Below, in pieces: positions 8,673 through 18,189 of a stretch of DNA of 64,000 bases. Below the pieces are notes generated by a model that saw only the letters and a list, made by a program, of their open reading frames with translations, did not search any database and had not been told where the DNA came from. How positions within the stretch are numbered: position 1 is the first letter of the stretch; every line of letters starts with the position of its first letter. The position numbers and the translations under genes were made by a program. The stretch comes from Henningerozyma blattae CBS 6284 (taxonomy: Eukaryota > Ascomycota > Saccharomycetes > Saccharomycetales > Saccharomycetaceae), in contig NC_020185.1 of the NCBI RefSeq assembly GCF_000315915.1, positions 124,001 to 188,000 on the forward strand, read 5' to 3'.

Positions 8673-11600
8673 ATTCCCACTGCGCGAACTCCGACACGTA
8701 AAGCCTATAATGAAATTCTAGTGTTAATAGACGCTTCCTTAGGTAAGCTTTCCTTAAGAAAAATAAAGTCAGTCTCAACATTTTATGATAATAAAAGCCC
8801 AAGAACCCAGCTTAATAAATTGTAAGAATGTATATCCAGTGTTCTGAGTGAGCAAAATTTAAATATTGGAAGTGAATAAAAGATATAAAGTAACAAGGTG
8901 CTCGTTAGCACTCTTCCTAGTAATAAAATCTGGATCTTAACTTTTCGTTAGAGGTTTTCATTTTGAATATGATAATTTATCGTCTTGTATGTTTTATGTA
9001 GAGCAAATAGTTGCGGAGATTTTTTGTTTGGTTTATTTCTTATCGTCCTTAAAAGTCGTATTAATATAAGAATCTGACGTTATTTAGTGAATAATTCTGT
9101 TGTTAATAGTAAAGTTATATTATAGGAAACCTCCTACCCTTCCGAGTAGAAAAAAAATATATAAAAATAAATTTAAAAAATACAAACTTATAGATCGAAT
9201 TAAGGCAGTCTAGATAGGTTTTCTTTTCGAACATGAAGGGTCGATTCATGGCCAGTGTCAAATGCAAATATCTTACTTAGGCTGCCTGTTTAGTGTAAAA
9301 TGCCACTTAGAATAAGATAAAGAATATTATTACACATCAATTACTTTAATAGTAAATCTGTTAGATATTTATGGTCTTTATACATACAACAGTAGGCATA
9401 ATGTTTTAGGCTAAAAAAGAGTATAATGTGAATATACTTTGATGATAAAAGCCTCAATTTGATACTTTATTTATCACTAGATTGAGTATAACATGTAAAT
9501 GTTATAGGGAATACTGAGCATAAGCTTTAGACATTTGTGAGGATAATTGCTTAAAATTTTTTCACCTCTAGATGACGGTAAATCAGCTCCTCTTTTCCAA
9601 ACTAAAAGATATAAATTGGTAACACTTATTCAACATCTATTTTGTATATTTTATAAAATTTTATATACTTTTTATTCCCTCTCAAAAAGATAGAAGTCTC
9701 AATAAGCTAACTATACTGTTAACAATAATGCTTTTTCTTTAATTATGTTGGATTATAGTAATACTTCATCTAATAAAGACAATAAATTGCATGTTAAGTG
9801 ATGTCTTACAAAATCTGAACTCCTTGATACATATTTATGGTCTGTTCTTACAGAAGTACCAAAATATTAAATTACTAACGCAATTAAACCATTAAGTTCC
9901 AAGATATCTAAATACGGAAAATAATGAATAGCAAATACGGCAAAATCATAAATTAATCTTAGTTTAAAAATGATATATATTAATTTGTTCTATAGAAGTA
10001 TGAATTAGTATTTTTTTTATATATTCGAACATAAAATAGAGATTATATAGCTCTTGTGATTATTATTTTGAGTAGATACACCATAGAGTAGAGCTAGTTG
10101 TTAATTGTACTTAGGTAAACTAGGAACTCATACAACAAAATGTTTTGTTAATAATTATTATGCATTAAATATACATTTTGTATATTTCAATTGTACTAAT
10201 ATTTAAACTTAAAAATATATATTCAATTTGTTTAAATTTTTCTCCTTTATATACTTTTTGTAATTTTTAATTAGAGAATATTTACAAATTAATTGTAAGC
10301 AGTGAACTTATATATATAACTTTAAGCAAAGACACCGAAAGTATAGTTGCTGAAGGGATTGTGAATTATTTTTCAGTAGTTGTTTTAAATAATAAAAAAC
10401 AAATAATACTGACAAAGATAAATCTTGCTTATTTACCACGTTATATATGAAGAATTATTAATAATCTAAAGATATATACTTCCATTGCCTTGAAGTCTAT
10501 ATTATAAAGACTCCACAGTTCAACTAATGGCAGTATAAAAAGTTCTGAGATTTAATTTCTAGTAATATTCCTTTATAGATGCTAAGATAAAAAAGCAATG
10601 CATTTAAGTGAAAAATAAGCACTGAGGTCTTCCTAAAATTTTTAATAACTTTAAACCTAAACTGAATGGACTATAAGCATGTAAATTATTATTAATTTTA
10701 ATGTGCAAACGAGAGTTGTAGGATGATGTTCAAAATATTTTTGAATATTAAATAACTTAAGGAGAAATATTTATCACTGCTGTAATCTTACGATAATGGC
10801 AAATAAACGTTAAATACTGTCATAATTGTGGCTTTTTATAACAACTACTAACAGTTTAATATGAGTAACCACGTAATATGCATTAAGTATACGTGGCCAC
10901 AGATCTAAAAATACCAAGATAGCAATATTAAGAGCGCATTAGGAAGGGATAGATTCTATTTTTGTATCAGGCAATCAATGCGTCAATGAAATATCTATTT
11001 ATTTCTTGAAGTATAAATTACCACGTAAATATCCCTGCAATTTCAGCTGCTCATTGTAGTTATTGTGTATCATATATGTTCCCTTTACTAAAAAGGTAAC
11101 GACATTTTTCTATGGCTAATAAATATAAAAATTATTCTACAACAACTTAACTAAAATACTAAACAAGGGGTAAAATGGTTTGAACTGTCCAATGACTGGT
11201 CTAAATCATTTCCTGATGTTTAATATAAGATTTAGGATAAGTATGACCTAGATATTTGTTCCAACTCACACATTCATAAGCATCTGTACCAAGAATTCTA
11301 TACCAAATAGCAAAAACAATAAATCCCTATTACTGTAGAGAGATTCCCTTGCACATGTGTGCAGGCTTTTAATATAAAATATATTCTTTTATGTTATTCG
11401 TATAGATCAAATAATTAGGCTAAACTGCATATTGCCTCTATTATAACCTCAGCTGTTTATAAAGCATAGTCATCGAGTTACCCTGGTTTTGCCCTCACAA
11501 AGCACGGAGTTGGAACGGCATTTCCCCATTCAGAGATCCCGTTACAAGCTTGAATCTCAGTCAAAATGAAAAATTTGTCCCGATTGGGCAATGGCCATCG

Positions 11601-11824
11601 AAGAAACTGGAAAAAGGAAACACGCCAGGTCCAAATTTTATGACAGTTTACCTATACAATTTTTTTTATGAAATTATAGCCACAGTAAATGATGCTCCAC
11701 AGTAAGTGATGAACCACTTCACAAAGACAATATTCATCGAAGCAACTAGAACATAAGGTATGAACATTGTAAAAATTAGTATCAGCTTGCAAGTTTGAGA
11801 TACATTCAGCAAACTTTGAAAGAG

Positions 11825-11832
11825 TATATAAA
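11825..11832 (+). promoter_or_regulatory. TATA box of the acetyltransferase-like gene
   Basis: TATATAAA, perfect consensus, about 75 bp before the ATG at 11906. Confidence 0.55.
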
Positions 11833-11905
11833 GGCCACTGATTGAATGTCTGCATTCTTGGATCATTATGTAATAAGTATCAACACCGCACAAAACTAAC
11901 ACAAA

Positions 11906-12631
11906 ATGACTCAAACTAATGCTAATTCTATTATTGTCCTACCCATTCAATATTTAAAAAACGCTACTCCGAAGACTATCTCAAGTCTAACTACCATAAT
12001 CAATAATGGCTATATGCAAGCTAATAAATATAACTTGATTTTGAACACTAGAATAAAGGGACCTGACGTTTTCTTCAGAGATTTGGGGTTCAACAAAAAT
12101 CAGGACAAATCTGTTTTGTATCTATTAGTTACAGATGAATTTTTCAATCGTCCAGAAGTTAATGCTTCATTCGAAAAAATTCAAATTCCCAAAAACCCTG
12201 TGGCTGAAAATTGTATTTCATATAGTACAAATTATTACCTTATGAACTTTGGTTCACCACTAGATATAGAAATCCCTTTGAATACAGTATTGTCAACCAT
12301 TGGATTTAAACCTTTTAAGCACGAACAAGTTAAAGAGGAGGATAAGGCATTCGAATTAACATCATACACCTCTTTTGGTAAAGGCTATGGCATCTTAGGG
12401 TTTAATCAAACCTTGTTACATTTAAACTATTTTTTAAATTGCGAAACTTTGATTGCTGAATGTTTTGTGCCACATAACTTGGTAGGGTACTATGAATCAA
12501 AGCTAAGTTTCAAAGAATTTGATAGAAATATGGTATATAAGGATAGACCAGAAGAGGCAGGTTTTGAAAAGGGATTTGTTTGTACACGAGACTTCGAAGT
12601 TGCTACTCTAAAAAGACCAATTTTCATTTAG
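11906..12631 (+). CDS. putative GNAT-like N-acetyltransferase, function unknown
   Basis: A 241-residue protein with no signal peptide or membrane segment. I do not recognise a specific orthologue. Two stretches resemble the GCN5-related acetyltransferase fold: a glycine-bearing GKGYG segment near residue 158, where acetyl-CoA would bind, and near residue 195 a segment of the form ...HNLVGYYESKLSFKEFDR, like the closing GNAT motif. The N-terminus (hydrophobic strand, then an Ile/Asn-rich helix) also fits. It stands alone in a gene-poor region with a strong TATA box, which suggests regulated expression. The substrate cannot be guessed. The family call is an inference from faint motifs; the coding call is much firmer. 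Confidence 0.8.
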   Translation: MTQTNANSIIVLPIQYLKNATPKTISSLTTIINNGYMQANKYNLILNTRIKGPDVFFRDLGFNKNQDKSVLYLLVTDEFFNRPEVNASFEKIQIPKNPVAENCISYSTNYYLMNFGSPLDIEIPLNTVLSTIGFKPFKHEQVKEEDKAFELTSYTSFGKGYGILGFNQTLLHLNYFLNCETLIAECFVPHNLVGYYESKLSFKEFDRNMVYKDRPEEAGFEKGFVCTRDFEVATLKRPIFI

Positions 12632-12968
12632 TTTACTTTACCTTTGGACTCTATCTAGATGTCATTGGGACTCACCTTTAACTATTACCTTCTTTTTTGC
12701 GAATGCGCTGGAACTCTATTACCCCTCATACTTTATCATAATAGATTAATGTTGTTGCCTGTATTTCATCGAATTATATATTAGCCAGATACTTAATTTC
12801 TTCTCCATGTTTAATTAAATGGCTATAAATGAATTTTATCATTTAGACCATTAACAGATCCATACCTATGCTTATTATATTATATACTCTATTGATAGAT
12901 CATTTAGGTTATTATCTAAGAATATTACTATAATAAACTAAGCTTATATTTTATAAGGCGCGCACTTG

Positions 12969-12986
12969 GCAGTCAGTTGGGACTGC
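12969..12986. repeat. small GC-rich inverted repeat
   Basis: GCAGTC, a 6-base loop and GACTGC form a short hairpin about 340 bp after the acetyltransferase-like gene. It stands out from the AT-rich surroundings, but a 6-bp stem is weak evidence for function. Confidence 0.25.
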
Positions 12987-13478
12987 AGTAAATATATGTA
13001 CTAAGTTATATTGAAAAACAAAATTAATAATAATTCAAACAGCCAGTATAAAGCAATAATCTTTCCAATATCTGATAAGAACAGTAAGAAATATTTCTAA
13101 GAGATATTTTTACGCTTCTTGATCGGTTTATAATCACGACAGATTTCTATATACAAGATTACAATTGCGTATTCGTTAATCATATTCATTTAGATTATCA
13201 AAAATGTTCTTAACAAGGATTCTTGATTTTTTTTTCTATTTTTAAATTTAGTTCACAATTTCGGTGTTTTCAGTTTTTAGTTTTTTTGACTTTTTTAAAT
13301 TTTGGTAATTTTGATTTTTTGAAAGATGCTTTCTCATCAATTATTATAAGATTATTGATTTACCATGTAGAGTAAAAATTTTGACTAGGAGCTAGTTTAC
13401 TAGAAACCTAATACATTAATATACTCTAATGAAAGAAAATATTATGTATATTTTTCAGAAAAAAAGAGAGGATATACA

Positions 13479-13695
13479 ATGGCTAATTGGTTAACAAAAA
13501 GTAATACATACCTTATTAACGCAAAAAATATATCTCAGACTATCCAATTTGTTAAGAATAATGAGCTATTGTTGGCCAAACCAATATATCTTTAATAAAT
13601 TTTATTTTGAAGATTATAACTTTTTACAAGGAGCCATTAGTTTTTTAGAAAAACCATATGAGCATCTTGAAATCAGAATTTTAAGGATGAAATAA
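13479..13695 (+). pseudogene. possible frameshifted gene relic
   Basis: An ATG in good yeast context (ATACAATGGCT) opens a 38-codon frame ending at 13595. The +1 frame overlaps it and continues to a stop at 13695 (segments such as FEDYNFLQGAISFLEKPYEH). Joined, they would give about 72 residues. I do not recognise the product. Open frames of this size occur by chance here, so this is only a candidate remnant of a gene lost from the region. Confidence 0.2.
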
Positions 13696-15355
13696 TTATC
13701 CATAGTAGGTGCATACCAAGTCCAATATACTTATGGCTCAAGCTTGGACTTTACGCTATCTTTCTTTATTTAAATACTAGTTGACACCCAGCCTTATTTT
13801 TAAAACGGTTCTTGGTTAATTCTAGATTTTTTTTAAGCTCAACTATTAGGAAAGGTGCAATATTTTAACATAATCATCATATTTAGCATATGATAACCAG
13901 TAAAAAGATATTATAATCATCGTATTTCTTTGCCGTTATAACATAGTAAAATTTCCAACAACGATTAAATAATACCCGACATTAATGTGAGATATTTTGT
14001 GCTTTATTGGAAATTGTTGTACATTCTTATTCTTTATGCAATATAAAAAAAATATAGATAGAAAATATTGATAGACGAAATTTAGAGAACTTGGCATAAA
14101 CCGCAAGAACTTCACTGAACCACTTCAAGCAATATTTTGGAAAATTAAAATAACGTCTTTGACATATTAGATTTAAACTGCTGTTCCATAATTCCTTTAA
14201 ATTATTTCTAACTACAAGTTACAAAGTCATTCACAAGATAATGCTACTACAATAGGAAGGCATACCATTACAATGCTATAAGTATATTATGTGCTTTATT
14301 ACTCTCCCAAATATCTTACTCAATAATTGGCCAATTTTGATATGATTTCTAAAAGAGGGCGCCTGAATTATCTGTGATTAAGACTACAATACTAAATATA
14401 ACCTACAAGAAGCTTAAACTAGTTTACGATATTTTTAATATATATAATGACATTGATTTTTTAACAATCTATTATGGACAAGATTTAAACATATTACTAA
14501 GCATATGTACATTCTATATTACCTATTTCTGTACATCTAATAAAATCCCCCATTTATATTAATATATATACATACATATCGCTCTTTTTATATTTTGTAT
14601 CAAAGCTGAAGATATTATTAGTTGACAGTAAAAGTCTAAACGCTACTTGGCTATATCTTATAAATTTACTAAAAGTATTCAACTAGGCAAGCAAAAAACG
14701 CATAATTTTGTAACTTTAACTACATTTCTCTCTGTGCATTTTCTTGTCTAAATAAATAATATTCCAAAACGGTATTCAATGAAGATAGAATACACAAAAA
14801 CTTAAAAACAAGGAATTATCTACAAATGTCCAATTTATAAATGCTATGTTCTAATATATTATCTCAATTTCTTAGCTTTGTTTATGCAAAAGATGAAGTT
14901 ATACAGGCTATCACATAAATAATATAAAGCTAAAATTATTCCAAAGAGTAATAGTTGAAAAATATATTTAGAAGCTAGGATTATTAAAGTTTAAGTCAAT
15001 GTTCCAATAATATTTTAATTCAATGTATCTATCATTTTTAAAGAATAAACTAAAATATAATAAAAAAAAGACAATGTAAGAAAATAGTAAATATGTATTA
15101 AATTATGTGTTATAAATGTATCTAAGGGAGAAATGAAAAGAGTATGGAGGTCATATGGAATATTATATATACGTTAGTTGTTTAATTAGTTACTCCGTAT
15201 GAGTTTAAATAAAAGAAGAATTATAATAATATCGATTTTATTTAATCACCCATCGGTATCTGTTTTTAAAATATCTCGTATAAGAATTAGTGCTTCTCGA
15301 GTAATAATGATTAAAATTGATATAATATTCAGAAGAATAAATATATGAGTTCGTT

Positions 15356-15865
15356 TTAAACGACATGCCAGGTTTCATTTTTATCTAATAAACGTTCAAT
15401 GATATTTTCCAAGGATGAAGGTTTCACCAGTGAGGAGTAACGATTAACAACGTTACCATCCCTGTCGATCAGAAATTTTGCAAAATTCCATTTAATATTT
15501 CTTAATCCCAAAGAATCTGTTACTTTAGATTTCAGATATTTATACACTGGATTTGTATCTGGACCATTAACGTTGACCTCGTTCATTATAGGAAATTTCG
15601 TTACAAATTCTAATTGTTTAATATCTTCTTGAATTTCATCCGGACTATCTCTTGCTTCATGTTCAAATTGAGCACATGGGAAAGCTAAGATAACAAAACC
15701 TCTGTCTTTATATTTTTCATATAATATTTCTAGTTCTTTATATTGTGGCATGTAACCAAAATGAAGGTACACATTAACAATTAATACAACTTTTCCCTTC
15801 AATTGAGAAAATGGGTAAGGTTTTTTATCAGTATCAACGGCAATTAATTTATAAAATTCAGACAT
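15356..15865 (-). CDS. GPX1: glutathione peroxidase-like protein without the catalytic cysteine
   Basis: A 169-residue member of the yeast GPX/Hyr1 thiol peroxidase family, alignable almost without gaps to Hyr1 (from memory). The enzyme core is altered. The peroxidatic Cys36 is Phe (NVYLHFGYMPQ instead of the usual NVASKCGFTPQ). The position of the catalytic Gln (HQEPG in Hyr1) is Glu70. The resolving Cys82 position is Ile. Trp126, Asn127 and Cys64 of FPCAQF remain. Peroxidase activity by the normal mechanism is therefore not expected. The reading frame is intact and the fold-defining parts are kept, so it may serve another role, such as binding or sensing, or be at an early stage of decay. 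The place next to PAN3 matches GPX1-PAN3 order in S. cerevisiae, although the sequence looks closer to HYR1. Confidence 0.85.
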   Translation of the reverse strand: MSEFYKLIAVDTDKKPYPFSQLKGKVVLIVNVYLHFGYMPQYKELEILYEKYKDRGFVILAFPCAQFEHEARDSPDEIQEDIKQLEFVTKFPIMNEVNVNGPDTNPVYKYLKSKVTDSLGLRNIKWNFAKFLIDRDGNVVNRYSSLVKPSSLENIIERLLDKNETWHVV

Positions 15866-16940
15866 TATTATAGTTATGGAACAATACTAAACTTTGAGTA
15901 ATTTTTTTTTCTATATTACAGTGTATGATTAAATATTTTGTAACAATAATTAAATTAAAAGGGTAAAATTATTACAAATGCAAAAAATAGGTGAATGAAA
16001 AAAAGAAATGGTAAATGAATGAATTATAGATTGTATGGTATAAATAGATAGCACTTATTTTGAACTAGTGAAATAAGCAACGATAAATTATTAGTGGATA
16101 ATAAAATTACAATATGGGAAATAAAAAATCGATTAATAAATTACAAATGGAAATGAAAATGTAAAAGAAAAAACAAAAAGATTTTAATAATAAAAAAAAG
16201 ATGATGTTGAATATTGTAAGTTTGTTGCACTAGAGATTCTCCTTGAAAGATAAAAAGTATGGGATGAATTTTAAATAATACTTTAAGTAGAAGTGAAAAG
16301 GTAAAATATTGGAAAATATAAAACTTCAGACTGACTTCAAAGGAAAAACAAAAAAGTTAGAAGGAAAAAAAGTTAAGTCTGCTAAAATAGAATTCAAAAA
16401 CGCATAGAAATTAAGTATAGTTGAATTAAAAAACTATAAAGAAAAAAAATACTATAAGGTAAAATTAATCAACAAAGAAAGTACTTGGCAAATAGATACA
16501 AAAATGGAAAATAAAACACAAATGGCCGGATATATGGGAATATTCAATATATTAAAAATAATACATGCATGCAGAATAAAACTCCCCCCTGTATCCATTG
16601 AATGTTATCAACATCAAAGTGTTTCTACCGTAACAGGACTGTTTTATTTTTTTTTTCAGTTGATTGCTTCTTGAGCAACGAAGTCACTTTGCAGCACCCA
16701 GATCTCTAGTAGAAATGGTGAACGATCTGCAAAAACATTTCACTTTTAGAATGATTTCTTAAGCGTGTCTAATTAACGTTAAGAAACTGTAAAAGATATA
16801 GATGAAATAGTGGAAATAAAACAAGCGCAAAAAGAAAATACAAAAGAAAAATAAATGACTTCATTACAAGTAAGCTCTATCAGTATATTTACGAAAAACG
16901 TTCACAGGAATGTATGCACCCGCACAGACCCTTACTGGCT

Positions 16941-16958
16941 TGCTTGAGTCCATAAATA
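16941..16958 (+). repeat. 18-bp direct repeat, copy A
   Basis: TGCTTGAGTCCATAAATA, identical to the copy at 17965-17982. The identity does not extend into the flanks. The copies are 1,024 bp apart. Confidence 0.6.
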
Positions 16959-17151
16959 ATCTATCCGAACTATTATCGATCAAAGTTACAAAAAAATAAT
17001 TTGGTAATGATAAACACACAAGAGAAGTGAAGTACGATGAAATAGTGGACCGAAATAAACAGCGTATGTACTAAAAGATTTCGAAATTTATATATTCTTG
17101 GGAGTAGTAGAATTTTAGATATCCCTACGGTGTATTTGTTTAAAGTTCTGC

Positions 17152-17376
17152 CTAGAAGAGTTTGTCAACTATTTTCATTGCTACAGGGCTTTCATAGGCC
17201 TTGAGGTGATTGTTAGCCATTCTGAACCATTCCTTAGGGACCTTTCTAGGATTTCCAAGCACAATCTGCATATTTTCTACGACATCTCTTCTACAGACTA
17301 TTGTTTGCCATTTGTCGTTGTACATTATTTCATCACCACCATTATAATTCTCCTGGAAACGATGAAAGAGGAACAT
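17152..17376 (-). CDS. doubtful 74-residue frame, possible relic
   Basis: A 74-codon minus-strand frame with protein-like composition (a KVPKEWFRMANNHLKAYE stretch). I do not recognise it. A stop codon directly precedes its ATG, and no good TATA was noted. It may be the last part of a decayed gene or mobile element lying between the two 18-bp repeats, or chance. Confidence 0.22.
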   Translation of the reverse strand: MFLFHRFQENYNGGDEIMYNDKWQTIVCRRDVVENMQIVLGNPRKVPKEWFRMANNHLKAYESPVAMKIVDKLF

Positions 17377-17724
17377 CTATTCCCAGAATGCCTAGAACTG
17401 GGTGGTACAACCTTAGTAGTAAAACAAACTTTGACAAATACAATTAACATTTTTTGCTATATGTTGTGCCTACAACATTTGAATCTTATTTTGTTTTTCT
17501 GTTGAGACTCTTTTGGTAAACATTCTCAATTAATTTTTCCGGTAGCCTCGATTTCTGGGAAGAATTATTTATATTTCCCAAAATGTTCCGACAGAAATTC
17601 AAAGAAAAAATAACAGATTTAGCCAAATCTCGGTTTGTATACTCAAAATAGGAATATTTCCTGATTGGGGCAGACGGGGACTATTTTTTTCTCTGAAAAA
17701 TTCTTGAGGCAAAATATATTTATT

Positions 17725-17744
17725 ATTGGTGACATGTCACCAAT
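17725..17744. repeat. 20-bp perfect palindrome
   Basis: ATTGGTGACATGTCACCAAT is its own reverse complement over all 20 bases. It overlaps the first base of the stop codon of the 62-codon minus-strand frame. It could form a cruciform or hairpin terminator, or bind a dimeric protein. Confidence 0.7.
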
Positions 17745-17932
17745 TACAGGCACTGATTAATAGCAGGTTTTAGAAGTCTTAGAATAGTAGTCGGTGATGA
17801 GTCTTTGTTTTGTGCCAGAGGATTCCTTTGTAACGTATACGCTATTAGATAATGTCTTGCTAAAAACATATATATAGGAGATGTTTCATTCTGTTCAATG
17901 TGGAAAAGAGTCCTGTGTAGTCCAAATACCAT
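17744..17932 (-). CDS. doubtful 62-residue frame, possible relic
   Basis: A 62-codon minus-strand frame with protein-like composition (SPIYMFLARHYLIAY stretch), ending in the 20-bp palindrome. It is not recognised, and its length is near chance expectation. It is listed because it shares the 1-kb interval between the 18-bp repeats with the 74-codon frame on the same strand. Confidence 0.2.
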   Translation of the reverse strand: MVFGLHRTLFHIEQNETSPIYMFLARHYLIAYTLQRNPLAQNKDSSPTTILRLLKPAINQCL

Positions 17933-17964
17933 TAGGCAACATAATGTGGCGTGATTGGTTTACA

Positions 17965-17982
17965 TGCTTGAGTCCATAAATA
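17965..17982 (+). repeat. 18-bp direct repeat, copy B
   Basis: Exact second copy of the 18-mer at 16941-16958, in the same orientation. Confidence 0.6.
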
Positions 17983-18189
17983 GTAAGATAGAACCCGCTT
18001 CTATTTTTAAACGAGGATATTTTATATATGTTTTTTTATTGATTTTTATTAAATTTTTAGTTTTTATTAAATTTTATATATATTTTTGATTCTTTTTTGA
18101 TCTTATATAAAGGTTGAATTAAATGCATAGCTCATGGTTTCTTGTTGGATAAGTCTGAGTTGCAAGCTTGATTGTTACTACTAACCTCG

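Larger units (their letters stand above)
8357..11905. other. gene-free 3.5 kb intergenic region
   Basis: No convincing gene is seen. It starts with the promoter of the repeat-protein gene (TATA box, CGGA cluster) and ends with the promoter of the acetyltransferase-like gene. A moderately GC-rich patch around 11480-11640 lies 270-430 bp before that ATG and may carry its upstream elements. Between about 8900 and 11400 there are only short frames. An open stretch without an ATG at 10271-10450 is of a length expected by chance. No tRNA-type B box was found. Confidence 0.5.
12632..15355. other. gene-free 2.7 kb intergenic region
   Basis: Convergent 3' regions of the acetyltransferase-like gene and the GPX paralogue. 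It holds a small GC-rich stem-loop (12969-12986), a T-rich stretch at 13220-13320, a possible gene relic (13479-13695) and one match to the 11-bp yeast ARS consensus (14586-14596), which is expected by chance at this composition. A 62-codon frame at 14374-14562 is not credible. Confidence 0.45.
15866..18189. other. 2.3 kb region with repeats and doubtful frames, GPX promoter side
   Basis: The left part (15866-16600) is purine-rich on the plus strand and should contain the promoter of the minus-strand GPX paralogue. The right part (16900-18000) is less AT-rich. It holds two minus-strand frames of 74 and 62 codons between two copies of an 18-bp direct repeat, and a 20-bp perfect palindrome. Next to PAN3 (18000-18110) there are T-rich, imperfectly repeated TTTTTATTAAATTTT stretches. 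Confidence 0.45.

Noticed and set aside
8527..8802. 64- and 61-codon frames over the GC-rich CGGA island
   Set aside because: The GC-rich motifs merely lack stop codons; neither product looks like a real protein.
10271..10450. 59-codon open stretch without ATG in the 3.5-kb gap
   Set aside because: At this AT content several such stretches are expected by chance in 3.5 kb on six frames; no start and no recognised motif.
14374..14562. 62-codon frame in the 2.7-kb gap
   Set aside because: Low-complexity Ile/Tyr/Asn composition, as expected from AT-rich noncoding DNA.
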